Source: Oscillospiraceae bacterium (GTDB lineage Bacteria > Bacillota > Clostridia > UMGS1840 > HGM11507). Taken from it: DNA of 64,000 nt. The notes below the pieces were generated by a model. The model had not been told where the DNA came from. It did no database searches and saw only the letters and a list, made by a program, of their open reading frames with translations. The stretch covers positions 40,812 through 104,811 of the forward strand of contig SVKB01000001.1 in the NCBI GenBank assembly GCA_015068665.1, given 5' to 3'. Made by a program: the position numbers and the translations under genes. Positions within the stretch are counted from its first letter, which is position 1, and each line of letters starts with the position of its first letter. Below, in pieces: positions 35,605 to 43,815 of the stretch.

Positions 35605-35795
35605 AAAAGGACGGATGCCGAATGGCATATCCGTCCTATCCTTAATGTTGACATAAGTCAACAATTCATGATTTTTTAAAAATCAATTCATGTTATCGAA
35701 TAGATAACAATTCATGCACCGTAAGGTGCAATTCACTATGCCGCTTGCGGCATATCATTTTGCATTCTGCATTCTGAATTCTGCATTCTGCATTT
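35605..35795. repeat. Palindrome array with AATTCATG linker plus TGCATTC microrepeat
   Basis: A long hairpin (AAGGACGGATGCC with GGCATATCCGTCCTATCCTT, about 35606-35642) is followed by GTTGAC/GTCAAC, GATTTTT/AAAAATC, GTTATC/GATAAC, GCACC/GGTGC and ATGCCG/CGGCAT. The middle stems are separated by AATTCATG at 35663, 35685 and 35709 and a variant at 35730. It ends with TGCATTC heptamers (35760-35795) around a GAATTC. It lies between two convergent AraC genes. Confidence 0.75.
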
Positions 35796-35832
35796 ATATG
35801 GCCTTCCATCCTGATTTTAAATAGCTTTACCT

Positions 35833-36717
35833 TTACTTTGCACCGGTTTTTTTAGTTTCTATTCTGAGCCATTTTCTATCTCTGTCAAACTGTAGCTTTC
35901 TGTATTCAGAGGGAGTAAGCATCATAATGCTTTTAAATACTCTGTTAAAATATGTCTGGGAGGAAAAGCCCAGAAGTTGAGCTATTTCCATAATTGATTT
36001 ATCGGTGGATGTTAAGAAAAGCTCAGCGTTTTTAACTCTTATCTGATTTAAGTATTCTACTATGGTTGAATTCATAACCTCTTTAAAAAGTCTGCAAAGG
36101 TAGGAGGGATTGATATAGAACATGTGGCTTAAGCTTTCAAGAGTAATATCACTTGTGTAGTTTTCCTGAATATATTCGGTTATTTTCTGGATTTTATCAT
36201 AGCCCTTTTTGGAGGTATCAACAGTCTGAGGTTCCATAAAACCTATTTTCTGAAAAAAAGCATAAAGCTGATAGAAATACCCCTTTACATAGTTGGTAGA
36301 CCAGGGGGTGTTTGTATTTGCCTTATAAATATTCTTTACGTAGAAGGCAAGCTCGTCATAATTATCATCCCCCTTTTTTAAAATCATATAGGGCATTTTA
36401 TAGTTGAGGGCATATATTTTTTTAACATCTTTTTCGTCAAGAATAGTGGGAAAGGTAAACTGAATAAGATACTGCTGATGATTAAGCTTTGCAAGAGTGC
36501 TGTGAACCACCTGGGGATTTATTATAACTATGTCTTCTTCATTTAAAATAAACTCTTCTCCCTGAATGTTTATAAAAAGAGGATACTTTTTTACCATCAG
36601 AACTTCAAATTCTTTATGGATATGTGATGGTGTAAAAAGATCCTCCTCATTACTGTATAATACAAGATCGATTTTGGTTTTATGATAGTGAGTAAGCTTT
36701 AAAAATTCGGTTAACAT
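35833..36717 (-). CDS. AraC-family transcriptional regulator (second)
   Basis: A 294-residue regulator with a cupin-like N-terminus (about 10-110, HIHKEFEVLMVKKY then IVIINPQVVH) and a C-terminal paired helix-turn-helix ending in EIAQLLGFSSQTYFNRVFK. ATG at 36717, with AAGGAG 8 nt upstream on the minus strand. It diverges from the large surface/glycan operon beginning at 37091, with the two promoters about 30 bp apart, so it is the natural candidate regulator of that operon. Overall similarity to the 34328 regulator is low; probably different inducers. Confidence 0.9.
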   Translation of the reverse strand: MLTEFLKLTHYHKTKIDLVLYSNEEDLFTPSHIHKEFEVLMVKKYPLFINIQGEEFILNEEDIVIINPQVVHSTLAKLNHQQYLIQFTFPTILDEKDVKKIYALNYKMPYMILKKGDDNYDELAFYVKNIYKANTNTPWSTNYVKGYFYQLYAFFQKIGFMEPQTVDTSKKGYDKIQKITEYIQENYTSDITLESLSHMFYINPSYLCRLFKEVMNSTIVEYLNQIRVKNAELFLTSTDKSIMEIAQLLGFSSQTYFNRVFKSIMMLTPSEYRKLQFDRDRKWLRIETKKTGAK

Positions 36718-36746
36718 GGCAAAAACTCCTTATATCATTTTTATAA

Positions 36747-36775
36747 ATCATAGCACGAATAAAAATAAATGTCAA
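36747..36775 (-). promoter_or_regulatory. Promoter of the second AraC-family gene
   Basis: Minus strand: TTGACA (36770-36775), 17-bp spacer, TATGAT (36747-36752). It is 30 bp before the ATG. Confidence 0.75.
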
Positions 36776-36805
36776 GATTGTACTAAAAAGATACAAAGAT
36801 ATGAG

Positions 36806-36834
36806 TTGAATGTTTTTAGTATATGTTCTACAAT
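36806..36834 (+). promoter_or_regulatory. Promoter of the glycan/surface operon
   Basis: TTGAAT (36806-36811), 17-bp spacer, TACAAT (36829-36834). It is divergent from the AraC promoter, leaving only 30 bp between the two -35 boxes for a shared regulator. The transcript would have a leader of about 250 nt. Confidence 0.65.
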
Positions 36835-36964
36835 TTAGATAAAGGGAGGGGTATCTTGCCTCTAAAAATAATGAAAAATGTACATATTTTTCCTGAAAAA
36901 CAAGATTAAATTTCAAAAATAAAAAGTAAAAATAATGAAAAAAATGGAAATTTAAAAAATTGTC

Positions 36965-37052
36965 TCAAGGGTATACCCTTGATTAATGTATGAACATACA
37001 TTAATTAGGAACCTTAACCAATAAATTAAGGTGATGGGGTTTTTGCCCCGAT
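36965..37052 (+). other. Four consecutive hairpins in the operon leader
   Basis: An 18-nt perfect palindrome TCAAGGGTATACCCTTGA (36965-36982), TTAATGTATG/CATACATTAA (36983-37004), ACCTTAA/TTAAGGT (37011-37032) and GGGG/CCCC (37036-37049). They fill the second half of the 5' leader. Function unknown; attenuation or stability control is possible. Confidence 0.5.
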
Positions 37053-37090
37053 TACCTGACAATAAAAATAAAAAAAGAAAGGTGATTCAA

Positions 37091-38071
37091 ATGGCAAAAA
37101 AACTAACAAGTATATGCGTAGTGTTAAGTATGCTTATGGCTTTAAGCTTAACCGGTATGGCATATACACTACCTGCCGATGCAGGTGCGGTTACCGTTTC
37201 CCAGGAAAACGGCGTTTATACAGTTACGGTTTCAAACCCTGTATATGCCAATGCGGAAGTAACAGTAACAGCAGTTGCTAACGGCGAAGCTATTCCCGAA
37301 AGTATGACTGATTCTTCAGTTGCTTATTTTAGCGGAAAAGAAGCTGATGCAAACGGTGAGGCTACTTTCACATTTGAGCCCAAGGAGGGCTTTAATAATG
37401 AAAACGGCTTATATGTTGCAGTTTCCACCGAAAGAGGTGTTGATACCGTTATTGCAAAGGCTGAATATTCAGTAGCAAGCATTACTTCGGCTCACGGTCA
37501 GGTTTCGGCTGACAGAGAGGTTATCAAAGAAGGCGACACAGTAAGCTTCTATATTGATGCTGATTTCGGCTATGTTGCAACCGACATTTCGGTTACCGGC
37601 GGTGTTCTTACCGAAAGCAATGAAGGCGGATTTGTTGTGGCAAAGGTTAAAGATAATCTTGAAATCACAGTTTTATATGATGTGGCTGCTGCAGAAATCG
37701 GTGCACCGGGTGTGTTTAATTCCGTAATCAAGCCTTCTGAATTTGCTGAGAAATACGGTGAGGATTTCAGCGGTGATGCATTAACTGCTAAATATGCGGC
37801 AGTTATCTTCTCTAAGGTTTCAGCTGATTTATATGAATGCGGTATCGTTTATTCAAAAGAAAATAACAATCCTACCGTTGGCGGTGAAAACTGTATAGTA
37901 AGACCTGCTGCCAATATCGGCGCAAAGGGTGCCTTCGGAATATATCTTTACTCCGATGAAGCTAATGATTCTACTTATTACGTAAAATCCTATGTTAAGT
38001 CAGGAGATTCATATATTTACGGTAACGCAACAACCTTCAGCTTAAGTGAAGTTGACACTACTGTGGAATAG
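37091..38071 (+). CDS. Secreted protein of unknown function
   Basis: A 326-residue protein. Signal peptide 1-24 (AKKLTSICVVLSMLMALSL...), an Ig-like beta domain (about 30-130), a small domain resembling bacterial repeat folds (about 135-205, GQVSADREVIKEGDTVSFYI), and a C-terminal beta domain (about 220-326, AAVIFSK..ECGIVYSKE..) that resembles the C-terminus of the cohesin-like protein at 55991. The ATG at 37091 follows GAAAGGTGAT; an in-frame ATG at 37031 lies in the leader hairpins and lacks a site. First gene of the operon after the divergent promoter. Family not recognised. Confidence 0.7.
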   Translation: MAKKLTSICVVLSMLMALSLTGMAYTLPADAGAVTVSQENGVYTVTVSNPVYANAEVTVTAVANGEAIPESMTDSSVAYFSGKEADANGEATFTFEPKEGFNNENGLYVAVSTERGVDTVIAKAEYSVASITSAHGQVSADREVIKEGDTVSFYIDADFGYVATDISVTGGVLTESNEGGFVVAKVKDNLEITVLYDVAAAEIGAPGVFNSVIKPSEFAEKYGEDFSGDALTAKYAAVIFSKVSADLYECGIVYSKENNNPTVGGENCIVRPAANIGAKGAFGIYLYSDEANDSTYYVKSYVKSGDSYIYGNATTFSLSEVDTTVE

Positions 38072-38081
38072 GAGGAAGAAA

Positions 38082-38228
38082 ATGAAAAAGTATATTAAAA
38101 TGGATATGACCTTAATATCCGTAGCTGCAAATGAAAACATCTCTTCCAACGGACTTTCTGACTGGCTGGAAGGCTCCGGTGATGAATATTTCGATGCCGG
38201 AATTACAACCTACATTATAGAATCTTAG
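38082..38228 (+). CDS. 48-residue peptide of unknown function
   Basis: A short gene with an excellent ribosome site (GGAGGAAG at 38071-38078, ATG at 38082), 10 bp after the previous stop and 16 bp before the next gene. The peptide (MKKYIKMDMTLISVAANENI at its start) has no signal peptide, no cysteine and an acidic second half (SDWLEGSGDEYFDAG). In my recollection, many Clostridia and Bacteroidota carry small unassigned MKKYxKP-type peptides; this resembles them, with an M for the P. Whether it is a regulator, precursor peptide or decaying gene cannot be told. No peptide-modifying enzyme lies nearby. Confidence 0.6.
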   Translation: MKKYIKMDMTLISVAANENISSNGLSDWLEGSGDEYFDAGITTYIIES

Positions 38229-38244
38229 AAAGGAGCTTAAAGAA

Positions 38245-40497
38245 ATGAAAAGAATTTTATCCTTATTACTTTCAGTAACAGTAATTCTTTCAGCTTTTTC
38301 ATTTGTACTGCCTGCTTATGCATCCGGTGAAGAAGCACTTATAGATTACCTTTACTACGATGACTTTTCAACTACTGATAAAATGACAAATTATTTTACA
38401 AGCTATAATCCCACAGTTAAAATCTGGGATGCCGAAGCGAATGCTATGGCTGATGCTTATAAATCCAATTTCTCACTTACTGATAATACATTAAAAGTTA
38501 CGAACACAACTACAGGTGGTGTAACAAGAGTTGGTTTCCGTACACCTACACCGGTAGATAAGCCTAAATTAATAATATCTCTTGATGTTAAACCTAATTT
38601 TACTACTACTGCAGGCTATGGTTTTGGAAGCCGAGATTTATATGGTTCGGGTACTTTTCATATATTAGATAAAGGTAATATAACTGCTCATACTGCTGGA
38701 ACTGCTCAAAATACAGGTGCAACATATGCAAAGGGCGAATGGATTAATATTACTTTAGTATATGACAATGATAATACAAAAAATAATAACAGGGATATAT
38801 ATGTTAACGGTGTAAACTGTGGTGCTTATACTAATCCAAGTGCATCATGGCAATATGCTGATAAAGGCTTTGTTGAATTCTTGCCTCAGTTTTATTCAAA
38901 AGCAGGAGACAGCGTTCAACTTGATAATATAGAAGTGTATGCATATCCGACTGAATTAAAATATGAACTTGAATCAGCTACAGTGAGTGAAGTTAAAATT
39001 AATTTTAATATGATTCCAGATAGTACAACACTTATTCCTGCTAACTTTATTGTTAAGGAAGGTAATACAACTATTACACCTGCTAATGTAACTTTATCAA
39101 AAGAAAACGAAAGGCAGGCTGTTCTTACATTTAATGAAGCATTAATACCTGGTACAGTTTACACGGTATCTGCTCAGAATGTAACAGCAGGTGCAAGTAA
39201 AACTGATGACGTTTCTGATACTATAGCATTAGCATCAAGTCCTGAATTAAGTTTTAAAGTCGCACCCGCTAAAGTTGAGTGGAAAGAAACAAATGAATTT
39301 TGGTGCTATAATTATGAAAATCTTACACCCGTTACAGGGCTTGGTAAGGACGAGGCTGCTAACGGAGTTTATGAATTCGGTACTGGTGGATTATATAATA
39401 TAGAAGAGGTTGACGGTCAAAAAGCGTTAACAATGCAACAGAACAGTACTTCAGCAACAGATACTTATGCATTTATAAGACCGAATAAATCAAACTACGC
39501 TTCAGTTGATGCTTATGCAGTTGAAATGAAAGTAAAAGTTGATTTTTCTAAAAATCCTGAAAATGCAATGTTCGATGCCAGATCTAATCCCGGATATGGG
39601 CTGAAATTTACCGCTATGCATAATGGAGGCATATATACGGATGATGGTTTAACAGATAGTATAGGCATATATAAGGATGGAGAATGGATAACTCTAAAAA
39701 ATGTTTATTACAATTCTCCTGTAAATATTGACGGCACAGATTATTTAAGAAGAGATATTTATATAAACGGTCAATTTGCAAAAACTGTATATGATGATTG
39801 GAATGCATATAAAGGATTTATTGACGGTCAAACATGGCATTCTTACTTTAGATTCAGAGTAAGAGACAGATATAGCAAAATAAATACAGAAGGTAAAGTT
39901 TATATTGATTATATAAGAATTTATAAAACTTCCGATTCCTTTGCTGCAAAATTAACAGCAGTGGAAAATGTTGATACAAGCTTTGTTAACGTTCAGTTTA
40001 ACAGCACACCGGTTCTTTCTGACTTGACGGATAAGATTTATATTGCTGATGAAAACGGTGTGAAGGTATCTGATATAGCAGTTCCGGAATTTGTAAACGA
40101 ATTCAATGCTGACGGATATGCTGCAAAAGTTAATTTGTGGTTTGCAAATGGACTTGAATTGGGAAAAACCTATAAATTATGCATAGACGGTATCAGCGAT
40201 ATCGCGGGAAACAAACTTTATCAGGAAGAATCCTTTACAACAAAGGCTGCTCCCGAGGCTGAAGGTCTAACACTTTCAGGAGGTATAGCAACAGTTACCG
40301 TAAATGAATATACCGAGCCTCTTACTTTAATTGTAGCAGGCTATGAAGTTACAGACGGTGTTGAAAAGATGGTAAAGGTTGTTGAAAAAACAATTACAGC
40401 TACCGGCACCTTCTCAACCGAAGAGGCTGTAGAGGCAGATGTGGTTAAAGCCTTCTTATGGAAGGGAACAAAGCCTGTAGTTTCTGCAGCTCAGTAA
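38245..40497 (+). CDS. Secreted protein with LamG-like and Ig-like domains
   Basis: A 750-residue protein. Signal peptide 1-26; a concanavalin-like (LamG-type) domain (about 35-230, YYDDFSTTDKMTNYF), a bacterial Ig/SbsA-like domain (about 238-335), a second LamG-like domain (about 350-560), a second Ig-like domain (about 565-665) and a short beta C-terminus (about 672-750). LamG-like folds often bind glycans; no catalytic site or wall anchor seen. ATG at 38245 with AAAGGAG upstream. The next gene is a close paralogue in its N-terminal half but adds SLH repeats, so this one looks like the released partner. Confidence 0.75.
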   Translation: MKRILSLLLSVTVILSAFSFVLPAYASGEEALIDYLYYDDFSTTDKMTNYFTSYNPTVKIWDAEANAMADAYKSNFSLTDNTLKVTNTTTGGVTRVGFRTPTPVDKPKLIISLDVKPNFTTTAGYGFGSRDLYGSGTFHILDKGNITAHTAGTAQNTGATYAKGEWINITLVYDNDNTKNNNRDIYVNGVNCGAYTNPSASWQYADKGFVEFLPQFYSKAGDSVQLDNIEVYAYPTELKYELESATVSEVKINFNMIPDSTTLIPANFIVKEGNTTITPANVTLSKENERQAVLTFNEALIPGTVYTVSAQNVTAGASKTDDVSDTIALASSPELSFKVAPAKVEWKETNEFWCYNYENLTPVTGLGKDEAANGVYEFGTGGLYNIEEVDGQKALTMQQNSTSATDTYAFIRPNKSNYASVDAYAVEMKVKVDFSKNPENAMFDARSNPGYGLKFTAMHNGGIYTDDGLTDSIGIYKDGEWITLKNVYYNSPVNIDGTDYLRRDIYINGQFAKTVYDDWNAYKGFIDGQTWHSYFRFRVRDRYSKINTEGKVYIDYIRIYKTSDSFAAKLTAVENVDTSFVNVQFNSTPVLSDLTDKIYIADENGVKVSDIAVPEFVNEFNADGYAAKVNLWFANGLELGKTYKLCIDGISDIAGNKLYQEESFTTKAAPEAEGLTLSGGIATVTVNEYTEPLTLIVAGYEVTDGVEKMVKVVEKTITATGTFSTEEAVEADVVKAFLWKGTKPVVSAAQ

Positions 40498-40511
40498 TTT
40501 GAATTAATATT

Positions 40512-40607
40512 TTGCAGTGGGGCGGTTTTTACCGCCCCGGGACTGCAATATCTGATATAAACAAGTTAATTTTTAAAAATTAATTTATTTATGTCTGATA
40601 TAGACAA
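40512..40607 (+). other. Nested hairpin and TGATATA repeats in the gene gap
   Basis: TTGCAGT/ACTGCAA encloses GGGGCGGT/ACCGCCCC (40512-40548), with no U-run, so probably not a terminator. A similarly built hairpin follows the next gene (43692). After it, TGATATAAACAA (40553-40564) and TGATATAGACAA (40596-40607) form a direct repeat with a 43-bp period, resembling half-sites at 57910 and 63852. No obvious promoter follows before the ATG. Confidence 0.45.
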
Positions 40608-40647
40608 AAATTAAAAATGTTTAACCCAAGGAGAAAGGATGATTTTT

Positions 40648-43600
40648 ATGAAACTAAAAAGAAGTTTAAGTGTATTGCTTATGTTTACAGTTATGCTGTC
40701 AACCATAACTTTTGCAATACCAACTTATGCTGCAGATGTCGAAGAACCATTTATAGATTATGTTTACTATGACGATTTTTCGACAACCGAAAAAATGAAC
40801 AATTATGCTACCAGTATTAATTTTTCTAATTGGAATAATATTTATGATGAGGGAGCAGGAACCTTTGCTTCAAATTATTCTTTAACAAGTGATAAAACCT
40901 TGGAGGTTAAAGGCACAGGAGTTGCCAATCAATTCATATATACTAAATTGCAAGTGACTGCTTCCGGTAAACCTAAACTTATAGTATCGTTTGATGTAAA
41001 ACCTAAATTTACCTCTTCATCCGGATACAGATTCGGAACAAGAAATGATAATTACGGTACAAGTACAATAGGTATATATGATAATAGTACTGCGGTTTAT
41101 GCGGCTTTTTATAATAATGAAACCACAGATAAAACATATACAAAAGGTCAGTGGATGAATGTAACATTAATATATGATAATGATTCGGAAAAAGCAAATA
41201 ACCGTGATATATATATAAACGGTCAGTATGCAGGAACCTATATAAGTACCGCAACACAGGCATCATCAAATTATAATTATTCAAAAAATGGAACTTTATG
41301 GTTCGCCCCGGGTCTTTACGGTAAAACCGCAGATGCAATAGAGTATGATAATATAGAAATTTATGGTTATCCTACCCAATTAAAATATGAAGTTGATTCT
41401 GCTTCGGGAAAAGAAATCAAGGTTAATTTTAATATGATTCCGAATGCCGATACCATCCTTCCTGAAAACTTTACTGTTTTTAACGGAGAAAATGAACTTA
41501 CCGTATCTAAAGCGGAAATTTCACCTGTAAAGCCAAAACAGATTGTATTAACACTTAATGAAAATCTTCAGCCGGGAAATACATATTCGGTAACTGCAGA
41601 AGGCTTGACGGCAGGAACTCTTACAAGTACAGTTTCAGATTTAATAAACATAGAATCAAAAGAACTTATATTTGAAACAAAACCGTTAAAAATATATGCT
41701 GAAAATTTAAAGCTTTATGATGATAACGGCGAGGTTTCGACACTTTCTGACGGAACATATAAGGTTAAAACAACCTTTATAAATGAAAGTGAAGAAGTTT
41801 TATCTCCTGTTATTGCAGCAGGCTTATATGATGAAAATAATGAGCTTAAAAGCTTACAGCTTATTCCTGTTACCGATCCCACACAGCCGATAGAAGAGGA
41901 TATAACACTTTCAAATACAACCGGTCTTACCTTGAAACTCTTTATGTTAAAGAGTAAAACTTCACCCGAAACTGTATCGGCAGTATCGGTATATACAGAA
42001 ACTTCAAAAGATACTGACAAAGTATTCGACCCTGAAGTTAAAATGCTAAGAGATAATTTTGATATTGAAACTGTTGTAAACGGTGATACACAGGTTATCA
42101 CAACAAAAGTTGACACCTTTACAAATGATATGGCAAGGCCTGCAACTCTTATCGTTCTTAAAAAAGGTAAAACTCTTAGTGATATAGACTTAACAAACCC
42201 TATGGCAACTGTTGTTGCACTTGATTCTGCCGTTCTTACCGAGGATGGTATATCCTATAAGATTCCTGATGTAAAGGATGATTACGAAGCATATATCTAC
42301 TTAAAGAACAGTGATAACTTCGGTTATAAAACATTTATATATTACGGCAAAGCATTTATTGATGAAGGAAAAGAAATCGTAAAGGATATAGTAGCCTCCG
42401 AGGTTGACTCCTTTATCCAAAACTATAAGGATGCAATAAGTCTTGATACTTCCGTTTATGATACACTTACAGGAAGTGATGCAACCGATAATGACGATAA
42501 GGATATAGTTGCAAAGTCTATTGAAGCTCAGAGAAAGGAAAAATCCACTAAGAAATTTGCAAGCTTTGAAGAGTTTATTTCAGCTTTTAATCAGGCAATT
42601 GAATTTGCTCAGATGAAAACAAATGCAGATGTAAAGGAAATGATAAATAAGCTTCCCGAAAGCGATTGTACTGCATTATATGAGGATACAATTTCAGATG
42701 ATGCAATAAATGCAGTTCATCAGGAGTTAATTTCTAAAAAGCCTCTTACAATGAATGAGTTTGAAAAAGAGTTTAATAAAAATGTTATCTTAAAGGGTAT
42801 TGAAAAATCAGAAAACTATACCCAGGCTCAGACAATAATGGAAAATACTGATGAAATCACCAATGTTGATTTATCGGTTTATAACATACTAAAGGATAAA
42901 AAGCCCGTAAACGTAGCGATAAATAAAAAGGCTTTTGCTGACTATACACTACTTAACAATGCTTTCGAAAGTGCGGCAAAGGCACAACGTGCAAAGGAAC
43001 TGGCAGGCGGCTTACCCTCCGGCTCAGTTGGCGGCGGCGGTGGCGGTAAAGGAACCGCAGTTGTTCCTTCACCTATGGATAAAACCGAAATCGCAATCGA
43101 ACCTGAAATTAAAGAAGAACCAATAGTTCCGGTTATTCCGTCTGCATCGGCAAAAGAATTCAAGGACCTTTCAGGATTCGACTGGGCAAAAGATGCAATT
43201 AATAATCTTGCAAGTAAGGGTATAGTAAACGGTGTGTCCGACTCCTCCTTTAATCCCGGTGGTGAGGTTAAGAGAGAAGAATTTGTAAAAATGATAGATA
43301 CTCTTTATACAGCAAATGCAGAAGTTTCTGAGTTTACCGATGTAAACCAGAATGAATGGTATGCACCGTTTATAAACAAATCAGTTTCAGCAGGAATAGT
43401 AAAGGGTATGAGTGATACCGTATTCGGTTTAGGCAAAGGTGTTACAAGAGAGGATATGGCAGTTATGATTTTAAGAGCCTTAAAGCTTGAAGCAAATACC
43501 TCGGGTGATGCCTTCTCGGACGATTCTGAAATTTCATCTTATGCAAAAGAAGCAGTATACATTTTAAGAAGTAAAGGAATTATCTCAGGCACAGGCAACG

Positions 43601-43680
43601 GAAACTTTGAGCCAAAGAGAATAATGACAAGAGCGGAAGCGGCAGTATTAATCAACAATATTTTAAATATTAAAGATTAA
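40648..43680 (+). CDS. SLH-anchored protein with LamG-like and Ig-like domains
   Basis: A 1010-residue protein. Signal peptide 1-28; a LamG-like domain (about 32-245, YYDDFSTTEKMNNYA) close to that of the upstream gene; an SbsA-like Ig domain (about 248-345); further beta domains (to about 570); a charged, mainly helical region (about 575-790); a Gly-rich linker (about 790-802); and three SLH repeats (about 836-1010). It is therefore a wall-anchored version of the 38245 product. Start taken as ATG 40648 with AAAGGA 8 nt upstream and MKLKR signal start; an in-frame ATG at 40639 is possible because AAGGAG also precedes it. Confidence 0.8.
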   Translation: MKLKRSLSVLLMFTVMLSTITFAIPTYAADVEEPFIDYVYYDDFSTTEKMNNYATSINFSNWNNIYDEGAGTFASNYSLTSDKTLEVKGTGVANQFIYTKLQVTASGKPKLIVSFDVKPKFTSSSGYRFGTRNDNYGTSTIGIYDNSTAVYAAFYNNETTDKTYTKGQWMNVTLIYDNDSEKANNRDIYINGQYAGTYISTATQASSNYNYSKNGTLWFAPGLYGKTADAIEYDNIEIYGYPTQLKYEVDSASGKEIKVNFNMIPNADTILPENFTVFNGENELTVSKAEISPVKPKQIVLTLNENLQPGNTYSVTAEGLTAGTLTSTVSDLINIESKELIFETKPLKIYAENLKLYDDNGEVSTLSDGTYKVKTTFINESEEVLSPVIAAGLYDENNELKSLQLIPVTDPTQPIEEDITLSNTTGLTLKLFMLKSKTSPETVSAVSVYTETSKDTDKVFDPEVKMLRDNFDIETVVNGDTQVITTKVDTFTNDMARPATLIVLKKGKTLSDIDLTNPMATVVALDSAVLTEDGISYKIPDVKDDYEAYIYLKNSDNFGYKTFIYYGKAFIDEGKEIVKDIVASEVDSFIQNYKDAISLDTSVYDTLTGSDATDNDDKDIVAKSIEAQRKEKSTKKFASFEEFISAFNQAIEFAQMKTNADVKEMINKLPESDCTALYEDTISDDAINAVHQELISKKPLTMNEFEKEFNKNVILKGIEKSENYTQAQTIMENTDEITNVDLSVYNILKDKKPVNVAINKKAFADYTLLNNAFESAAKAQRAKELAGGLPSGSVGGGGGGKGTAVVPSPMDKTEIAIEPEIKEEPIVPVIPSASAKEFKDLSGFDWAKDAINNLASKGIVNGVSDSSFNPGGEVKREEFVKMIDTLYTANAEVSEFTDVNQNEWYAPFINKSVSAGIVKGMSDTVFGLGKGVTREDMAVMILRALKLEANTSGDAFSDDSEISSYAKEAVYILRSKGIISGTGNGNFEPKRIMTRAEAAVLINNILNIKD

Positions 43681-43691
43681 AAAATTTAAAA

Positions 43692-43796
43692 TGCAATGTA
43701 GGGCAGGGGCTTGCTCCTGCCGTAGATTGCACGAAATGATATTGATATTGTCAATTCGATATGCCTGACGGCTCGATATGTTTGCCTTCGGCAAAC
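43692..43796 (+). repeat. Nested hairpin and short TCGATATG palindrome array 5
   Basis: TGCAAT/ATTGCA encloses a stem GGCAGG.GC with GC.CCTGCC (43692-43731). Then ATTGA/TCAAT, GCC/GGC and GTTTGCC/GGCAAAC stems are separated by TCGATATG and CTCGATATG linkers (43741-43796). It ends 20 bp before the next start. Confidence 0.65.
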
Positions 43797-43815
43797 AGGG
43801 AAGGAGAAAAAAGAT

